Shown here piece after piece: positions 59,126 to 64,000 of a stretch of DNA of 64,000 nucleotides. The DNA is from Nitrobacteraceae bacterium AZCC 2146 (lineage in GTDB: Bacteria > Pseudomonadota > Alphaproteobacteria > Rhizobiales > Xanthobacteraceae), in contig JBAGRP010000001.1 of the NCBI GenBank assembly GCA_036924855.1, positions 3,410,001 to 3,474,000 of the forward strand. The letters are read 5' to 3'. Position numbers and translations under genes: made by a program. The notes below the pieces were generated by a model. It saw only the letters and a program-made list of their open reading frames with translations. It was not told the DNA's origin and searched no databases. The first letter of the stretch is position 1. Each line of letters opens with the position of its first letter.

Positions 59126-60115
59126 TCAGAGGGTAACGACGATCTTCCCGAATTGGCCGCTGTTCTCCAGATAGCGGTGCACTTCCACCATGTCGTCGAA
59201 CTTGAATATACGATCGATGACCGGCTTGAGAGCGCCGCGCGCAAGGCCCCTCGTGACGTACTCCACCGCGACCTTTCGGCGTGCCTCGTCGCCCGTGACC
59301 AACCGGATGCTGTATCCCTTGACCGTTGGCATCTTGCGGATCATCTCCAGCACCGGTATCGGAGTGTCATCTTCGCTCAGGGCGCCGTAGATGTAGGCGA
59401 TGCCCTGATTGGTCAGCGCGGCGATCAGCTTGGGAAAGTCGGCGCCGCCTACGGGATCGAAGGCGACGCGTGCGCCATTGCCGTTCGTGATATGCATCAC
59501 CTCGGCGACCATGTCTTGCTCCTGGGTAGCGATGACATGCGCTGCGCCGGCCTCCTGCAGCCGCTTTTTCTTGTCCGAGGTGCGCGTCAACGCGATGGGG
59601 GTCGCGCCGGCATAGTTGGCAATTTGAATTGCCGCCAGGCCGACGCTGCTGGAAGCTGCGGGAATGATGACGAAGTCACCCGCCTTCACTTGAGCGTCGA
59701 AGACGAGCGCGCCGTAGGCTGTTATGAACATCATCCAAACCGACGCCGCTTCGACGAATGAAAGCGATTCCGGATGCTTCACGACGGCATGGTCGGGCGC
59801 GAGAATGACCTCGCCGTAGCTAAAGTATTTGTTCAGCGAGAAGGCTGGAATCGTACTGACTGCGTCACCTGCGGCAAGGCCAGTAACATCCTTACCCACG
59901 GCATCGACAATACCGGCAGCCTCATATCCGAGACCTGCCGGGAATTTTACCGGCTCCGTATATCTATCATTGCGCCACATTGAATCGGCACGGCTGATGC
60001 CGATTGCCTTGACCTTGATACGAACTTCGCGGGGGCCAGGAGTGGGGACTTCCATTTCGACGAATTCGAGGACTTCCGGCCCTCCGGCCTGTGCGAATTG
60101 GATCGTGCGGGACAT
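59126..60115 (-). CDS. Zinc-independent quinone oxidoreductase-like MDR protein
   Basis: This is a 329-residue medium-chain reductase. It has GLGYEAAGIVDAVGKDVTGLAAGDAV, AASVWMMFITAYGALVF, and IIPAASSSVGLAAIQIANYAG for NADPH binding. Catalytic zinc ligands are absent, as in QOR/crotonyl reductases. The ATG at 60115 has CGGAGG upstream; the additional 26 codons lack family character. It is first on the far side of the tRNA scar, reading toward it, and lies beside DUF1330, GFA and SDR genes, a combination seen in detoxification clusters. Confidence 0.92.
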   Translation of the reverse strand: MSRTIQFAQAGGPEVLEFVEMEVPTPGPREVRIKVKAIGISRADSMWRNDRYTEPVKFPAGLGYEAAGIVDAVGKDVTGLAAGDAVSTIPAFSLNKYFSYGEVILAPDHAVVKHPESLSFVEAASVWMMFITAYGALVFDAQVKAGDFVIIPAASSSVGLAAIQIANYAGATPIALTRTSDKKKRLQEAGAAHVIATQEQDMVAEVMHITNGNGARVAFDPVGGADFPKLIAALTNQGIAYIYGALSEDDTPIPVLEMIRKMPTVKGYSIRLVTGDEARRKVAVEYVTRGLARGALKPVIDRIFKFDDMVEVHRYLENSGQFGKIVVTL

Positions 60116-60229
60116 GATGCCTCCGTTAGGTCGGGTTGAGGGTGTGGCATTGGGCGCGAGCTCGAACGGTGGTGTGCGCAGAGCTGGTTGCATGGGTGTT
60201 TCGAGACGCTGTTCGGAAAGGCGGAGGAC

Positions 60230-60523
60230 CTACTCCATTCCGGTCAGGAGGCACACGAACCCATTGCTGGCGTTTAGCCGGATCGGCCGCACCGCCTGGT
60301 ATGCGTCAGAGTAATAGAATGTCTTCACGGCCTCAGGGCTATCGAATTCGACAATAACCCGGCGGCGGTGCGGGATGACGCCATCCAACGGTTGCGGGTC
60401 TCCGCCGCGCATGAGAATTTTGCCTCCATGAGCTGCGATGATGTCCGGGACTGTCGTGCGGTAAGCCTCATAGGCCGCCGGATCAGCGATCTGGACTTCA
60501 ACAAAGAAATACCCTTTGGGCAT
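60230..60523 (-). CDS. DUF1330 (YciI/dimeric alpha-beta barrel) protein
   Basis: This 97-residue protein has KGYFFVEVQIADPAAYEAYR, AHGGKILMRGGDPQPLDG, HRRRVIVEFDSPEAVKTFYYSDAYQ, the full DUF1330 pattern of a dimeric ferredoxin-like fold. Function unknown. A GGGAG ribosome binding site precedes the ATG, 11 bases after the GFA-like stop, so these two are co-transcribed. Confidence 0.92.
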   Translation of the reverse strand: MPKGYFFVEVQIADPAAYEAYRTTVPDIIAAHGGKILMRGGDPQPLDGVIPHRRRVIVEFDSPEAVKTFYYSDAYQAVRPIRLNASNGFVCLLTGME

Positions 60524-60534
60524 AGTCCATCTCC

Positions 60535-60942
60535 CTAAGTTTGACGCTCCAGCCCTTTGACGCCGTTCGGTACAGGGACCCAACCCTGCGCACTTTTCAT
60601 CCAGATGAAGGAGTCAGGTCGGAGCCAGTTCGTGTCAGCGAGGGTGCCGGGCTTGAGGGCGAGGATGTCCGGCGCGGACCGCAGCGCGTGATAGATGCGG
60701 ACGCCACACTCGGGGCAGAACACACACGTCACCTCGTTGCCGCTGTCGGCGATGCGCGTAAATTGCTTTGTCAGGCCGGTTACTGTCAGGCTGTCTTTCT
60801 TCACCAGCATGGACATGGCGAACGCGCTGCCGGATTGGCGTTGGCATTCTTTGCAGTGACAGGCCGATACGCGTATCGGTTCTGCCGTCACAACGTAGCT
60901 CACCGAGTCGCATTGGCATCCGCCAGTGTAGGGTGCGGGCAT
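60535..60942 (-). CDS. GFA/CENP-V-family zinc protein
   Basis: This 135-residue protein has the zinc-binding set of the GFA family: CQC at the N-terminus (GGCQCDSVSY), CHCKEC (residues ~28-33) and CPECG with the preceding Cys (VFCPECGVRIYH). Named after glutathione-dependent formaldehyde-activating enzyme, though most members have no proven activity. Located between the DUF1330 and SDR genes on the same strand. Confidence 0.93.
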   Translation of the reverse strand: MPAPYTGGCQCDSVSYVVTAEPIRVSACHCKECQRQSGSAFAMSMLVKKDSLTVTGLTKQFTRIADSGNEVTCVFCPECGVRIYHALRSAPDILALKPGTLADTNWLRPDSFIWMKSAQGWVPVPNGVKGLERQT

Positions 60943-60980
60943 ATTGCTAATTCCTGTATGTATCTGCAGTCGGTCGCAAG

Positions 60981-61709
60981 TCAGACTTGCGCTCTGCCGC
61001 CATCGGCGAACAGTTCGATCCCCGTGACGAAGCTGGAGTCATCCGAGCCCAGAAAAAGCGCGACCTTGGCGATCTCTTCGGGCTCCGCCATGCGGCCCAT
61101 GGGGACGGTGGACACGATGCGCGCGATGGCTTCAGGCGGCTGCAGCGCCACCTGCGGCGTAACGACGGGTCCAGGGCTAAGAACGTTTGAGCGAATGCGC
61201 CGGTCCTTCAGTTCCGCGGTCCAGGTTCGCACGAAGGAGCGGATAGCCGCTTTGCTCGCGGCGTAGACGCCGAAGCTGGGGGTGCCTTTGGCGGCCGCGG
61301 CTGAACCGGTCAGAATGATGGAAGCGCCGTCGTTGAGGAACGGGAGCGCCTTCTGGACTGTGAAGAGCAGCCCTTTGACATTGGTGTCGAAGGTCTTGTC
61401 ATAGTATTCTTCGGTGATGCTTCCCAACGGGACAAATCCGCCCAGTCCGACATTGGCGAAGAGGATATCAATTCGGCCTCTTGCCTTGACGCGCTCATAG
61501 AGACGATCGAGGTCGGCCAGGTTCGCGACGTCGCCTTGAACACCCGTGACGTTGCCGCCGATTGCAGCTACGGCTTCTTCAAGTTCCTTCTGGCGACGGC
61601 CGGTAATGAAGACGTGAGCACCCTCACTGGCGAAGAGTTTTGCTGTGGCGCGGCCGATACCTTGAGTACCTCCGGTAATGACAGCCACTTTCCCTTGCAA
61701 TTTACCCAT
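60981..61709 (-). CDS. Short-chain dehydrogenase/reductase
   Basis: This 242-residue classical SDR has the cofactor motif TGGTQGIGRATAKLF, a NVG motif (FANVGLGG; NNAG variant), catalytic Ser in ILTGSAAAA, and Y-x3-K in YAASKAAIR. It ends TGIELFADGGRAQV. Arg in TGRRQKE at the end of beta-2 suggests NADPH. It is the first gene of the leftward group and is divergent from the LysR gene, which probably controls it. Confidence 0.94.
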   Translation of the reverse strand: MGKLQGKVAVITGGTQGIGRATAKLFASEGAHVFITGRRQKELEEAVAAIGGNVTGVQGDVANLADLDRLYERVKARGRIDILFANVGLGGFVPLGSITEEYYDKTFDTNVKGLLFTVQKALPFLNDGASIILTGSAAAAKGTPSFGVYAASKAAIRSFVRTWTAELKDRRIRSNVLSPGPVVTPQVALQPPEAIARIVSTVPMGRMAEPEEIAKVALFLGSDDSSFVTGIELFADGGRAQV

Positions 61710-61802
61710 AGTTCATTCTCTCTGATCGCGTAAGTCGTCCCTGATATTTTCGTTGCGGGCATTCCTATCAAGCGCCGATTGGTATGCATTCGATCCGAAT
61801 TT

Positions 61803-61814
61803 CCGATCGATCGG
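61803..61814. promoter_or_regulatory. Palindrome CCGATCGATCGG in SDR/LysR divergent promoter
   Basis: A perfect 12-base palindrome lies 94 bases upstream of the SDR start. It shares the CCGAT...ATCGG arms with the palindrome at 61932-61945. Candidate LysR site. Confidence 0.45.
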
Positions 61815-61931
61815 CTCTCGCGGGCAAGCGCCCGCGGAATGCGCGCGAACTGAGAATTCAGAGGCGCGGCTGGCAATCATCCGTGTTGCGACTTCCCATC
61901 TCCGAGGCGTAGCTTACCTCCAATCGGAGAG

Positions 61932-61945
61932 ACCGATTAATCGGT
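61932..61945. promoter_or_regulatory. Palindrome ACCGATTAATCGGT before the LysR start
   Basis: A perfect 14-base palindrome lies 16 bases upstream of the GTG start. Together with the preceding CAATCGGAGAG it fits the spaced half-sites (ATCGG / CCGAT) of LysR autoregulation. Confidence 0.5.
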
Positions 61946-61961
61946 TGGCGCGAGGACGAGC

Positions 61962-62867
61962 GTGGAACTACGGCAGATCGACTGCTTCCTGGCGGTCGCG
62001 ACAGATCTACATTTTGGAAAAGCGGCCCGGAGACTCTCTGTCGCCCAGTCCTCCGTCTCGGAAGCGATACGCTCCTTGGAGCACGAAGTGGGAGGGCAGC
62101 TGCTCGTCCGAACGAGCAGGCGTGTCCAGCTGACACCCCTCGGCGAGAAGTTTCGTCTCGGCGTAGAACCCGCCGCCCTGGTTCTCCGCGCCACGCTGGA
62201 CGACTGCCGGAAGACCGCCCTTGGTCAGGCAAACCGGCTGCGGATCGGTTTCCTCGGTGGCGGACTTTATGAGTTGACCTTGCCATTTGTCAGGCATCTC
62301 AGGAGCAAATTCCATATCGATGTCGAATGGGTGGAACTTTCGCTGCTGGACCAGTTTGAGGCAGTTGCAGTAGGCAAGGTGGATGCGGCGATCTGCAGAC
62401 TTCCGCTGTCCCATGACGGCCTGGTGCAATGCACGGTCCTGCTTGAGGAGAAGAAAAAGCTGGTGGTGCCGGCCGATCACAGGCTGGCAGACAGAGACTT
62501 GATCGATCCAGAGGAACTCGCGCTCGAGACCTTGCCGACATTGCCCGACAATCATCAGTTGGGGGCGTGGGCAGCGATCCATTTCCCTGACCACACCCCT
62601 TCGGGACGGCCGATCGCGCGAGGGCCAGTCGTAACAACAATCCCGGAATGTCTTGCGGTGGTCGAATCCGGCGAGGCCGTCGTCATCGTGGGTGCGCGGG
62701 CGGAGCACTACTATTCCAACCCCCGCATCAAATTTGTCGAGATCGGCGTTCCTCCGGTAGGTACCGCTCTTGTGAGACGCCGAGCGGATCGTCGGCGCGT
62801 GATACAGGACCTTGAAGAGTGCGCACGCGACGTCGCGGCTGGGTTGGTCGATGCCATAGATCATTGA
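61962..62867 (+). CDS. LysR-family transcriptional regulator
   Basis: This 301-residue regulator has an N-terminal winged helix (FLAVATDLHFGKAARRLSVAQSSVSEAIRSLEHEVGGQLL) and a periplasmic-binding-protein-like effector domain (RIGFLGGGLYELTLPFVRHL onward). GTG start with GAGGA upstream. It is divergent from the SDR/GFA/DUF1330/quinone-reductase group, the usual arrangement of a LysR protein and its target. Its stop lies 73 bases from the convergent MATE gene. Confidence 0.92.
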   Translation: MELRQIDCFLAVATDLHFGKAARRLSVAQSSVSEAIRSLEHEVGGQLLVRTSRRVQLTPLGEKFRLGVEPAALVLRATLDDCRKTALGQANRLRIGFLGGGLYELTLPFVRHLRSKFHIDVEWVELSLLDQFEAVAVGKVDAAICRLPLSHDGLVQCTVLLEEKKKLVVPADHRLADRDLIDPEELALETLPTLPDNHQLGAWAAIHFPDHTPSGRPIARGPVVTTIPECLAVVESGEAVVIVGARAEHYYSNPRIKFVEIGVPPVGTALVRRRADRRRVIQDLEECARDVAAGLVDAIDH

Positions 62868-62940
62868 GAGCTACTGCCGTGGTCATTGTTGGAGTGACAT
62901 CTCGGCTCGCTGCCAAATCAGACCTCCATCGAATGGCGTG

Positions 62941-64000
62941 TTACTCATAACCTGAGCGTCTTATCAGAGGTGGCAGTGCGAACAGGCCGAAAGCGACCAT
63001 TCCCAACCCCACGGCAACGAAATTCCAGGTAACGTCGGCCTCTAACCGGACCACCACATAGCCTCCGAGCACCGCGATGGCGGCCCTGAGCAGAGCGGCG
63101 AGGACGGAGGCCGCCATTCGTCTGGTCGCCTGTCCAGCGCAATAAAGAACATAGCCGAGCCCAAAAAATCCGAAAAAGGGCCCGACGCGGTGCAAGTACC
63201 CTGCGCCGACTTGCAGCACTAACGGGTCCTGGCTGAATATTCCGATCCATGGTTGCGGAAAGGCAGCCACGGCAAGTCCGACCGATTCGGCCAGCGTGAA
63301 GGCCATCAGCACACCGACCCAAGCCGCCTTTATGGCTCGTTCGATCTGACCGGCGCCAAGGTTTGCGCTTATCACGATTCCGACCGGACCGCCGATGCCG
63401 TAGCAAAGCGGGACCAAAAGAAACTCGAGCCGCGAGCCCGCGGCATAGCCGGCTAAAGCCTCGATCCCACTCATTCCCACATAGACCGTCACGATCGCGA
63501 GCGTCAGATTGGTGCTGGCTGAGACGACGGCCGACATTCCGCCGATACGGAGAATCGCCAGCGTTGGCCCGAGGGAGAGTTTTGGCACATGAAATGACGG
63601 CTTAAGGATGCCGAACCGGCCCCAAAGATAGGCTGCGTAGGCAAGCGTTCCCAAGGCGTAATACACAAGCATCGCCACGGCGCCGCCCGACGGACCAAGC
63701 CCTGGGTAACCAAAGGCGCCAAAGATCAGTGCCGGCGAAAGCGGGACGAGGATTAAAGCTCCGCCACAGACGACGATCACCGGGACTCGCAAGTTGCCAG
63801 TGCCACGAACCACCGCCATCAAGAAGTTGAACATCCAGATCAGCGTGGCGCCCATGAAAATGGTGGATGAATAGGAGACGGCGATCGCAAGAGCGTTTCC
63901 AGAGATGCCCATATAACCGTAGAGGCTTGGACCCAGGACAACCATGGCGGCCGTCGTCGCGAGGCCCAACGGAATACTCAGGGCCACAGCGTACCACGCG
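62941..64000 (-). CDS. MATE-family multidrug efflux protein, N-terminal part outside window
   Basis: At least 352 residues are visible and the frame is open to the right edge. The inner-membrane protein has about nine visible hydrophobic segments. MATE features are FMAVVRGTGNLRVPVIV, then YAAGSRLEFLLVPLCYGIGGPVGIVISANLGAGQIERAIKAAWVG (the repeated Q/A-N-GA/R motif) and YCAGQATRRMAASVLAALLRA. It exports toxic organic cations in exchange for protons or sodium. It may belong with the adjacent detoxification-like genes. Confidence 0.9.
   Translation of the reverse strand, partial: AWYAVALSIPLGLATTAAMVVLGPSLYGYMGISGNALAIAVSYSSTIFMGATLIWMFNFLMAVVRGTGNLRVPVIVVCGGALILVPLSPALIFGAFGYPGLGPSGGAVAMLVYYALGTLAYAAYLWGRFGILKPSFHVPKLSLGPTLAILRIGGMSAVVSASTNLTLAIVTVYVGMSGIEALAGYAAGSRLEFLLVPLCYGIGGPVGIVISANLGAGQIERAIKAAWVGVLMAFTLAESVGLAVAAFPQPWIGIFSQDPLVLQVGAGYLHRVGPFFGFFGLGYVLYCAGQATRRMAASVLAALLRAAIAVLGGYVVVRLEADVTWNFVAVGLGMVAFGLFALPPLIRRSGYE

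Noticed and set aside
1..64000. CRISPR array, rRNA genes, insertion sequences, replication origin
   Set aside because: No regularly spaced identical repeats, no rRNA-like sequence, no transposase or integrase family frame and no DnaA-box cluster were recognised on reading.

Overview
The window is 64 kb of high-GC alphaproteobacterial chromosome, most likely Bradyrhizobium or a close Nitrobacteraceae relative. I infer this from the gene families (Omp25/RopB-type barrel, many Liv-type and amidohydrolase genes, small PilZ protein, GreA-like factor) and from the palindromic spacer repeats; no rRNA or other decisive marker is present. Coding density is high. Many stop/start codons overlap (ATGA or TGATG), which marks long translationally coupled operons.

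Left part (1-24 kb). The 3' end of radC is followed by a leftward operon: a SsuABC/ThiXYZ-like importer whose binding-protein gene is frameshifted, a D-2-hydroxyacid dehydrogenase and an AprI/Inh-type secreted protein. Next come a creatininase-family hydrolase, a small secreted protein with a strong terminator, a fused Omp25-OprB porin, a membrane-anchored glutamate-synthase-like flavoprotein and ferredoxin-NADP reductase. A two-gene cassette at 11.9-14.2 kb joins an ATP-grasp ligase to a FolC/Mur-type ligase, the same two catalytic modules that are fused in cyanophycin synthetase. It is followed by a dicarboxylate/amino-acid symporter translationally coupled to an amino-acid-binding protein, a CurA-like reductase, and a three-gene periplasmic sugar or polyol dehydrogenase (gamma subunit, GMC flavoprotein with a Cys cluster, tri-haem cytochrome c).

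Centre (22-52 kb). This is a large catabolic island, mostly on the minus strand. It holds a LysR and a GntR regulator, a complete Liv-type importer (binding protein, two permeases, two ATPases), a complete PotABCD-type importer, and about fifteen hydrolases or oxidoreductases. Recognisable members are an AtzE/AtzG-like amidase with its 64-residue partner, an enamidase homologue, a cytosine-deaminase-like enzyme, three ACMSD-type amidohydrolases, two PuuE-like NodB-fold hydrolases, a fumarylacetoacetate-hydrolase-like protein, an isochorismatase-like amidohydrolase, a pseudooxynicotine-hydrolase-like alpha/beta hydrolase, RidA, a DUF1185 protein, an enolase-superfamily enzyme and, under a MarR regulator, a NicC-like 6-hydroxynicotinate 3-monooxygenase homologue. 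Together they suggest uptake, ring hydroxylation, ring opening and deamidation of one or more N-heterocycles or cyclic amides. The substrate cannot be read from the sequence. An operator-like 18-mer occurs on both sides of the marR gene.

Right part (52-64 kb). This part is more patchy: a remnant of acetate kinase, an orphan tricarboxylate-transporter binding protein with a C10 tract beside its ribosome binding site, a ketopantoate-reductase-like protein, a GreA-like factor, an IlvD/Edd dehydratase, a broken NHL-repeat gene, and a 3' half of tRNA-Arg(CCT) that looks like an attachment-site scar. Beyond the scar are a quinone-oxidoreductase-like gene, DUF1330, GFA, SDR, a divergent LysR and the C-terminal part of a MATE efflux protein, possibly the end of an integrated element. 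No CRISPR array, rRNA, intact tRNA, insertion sequence or replication origin was recognised.
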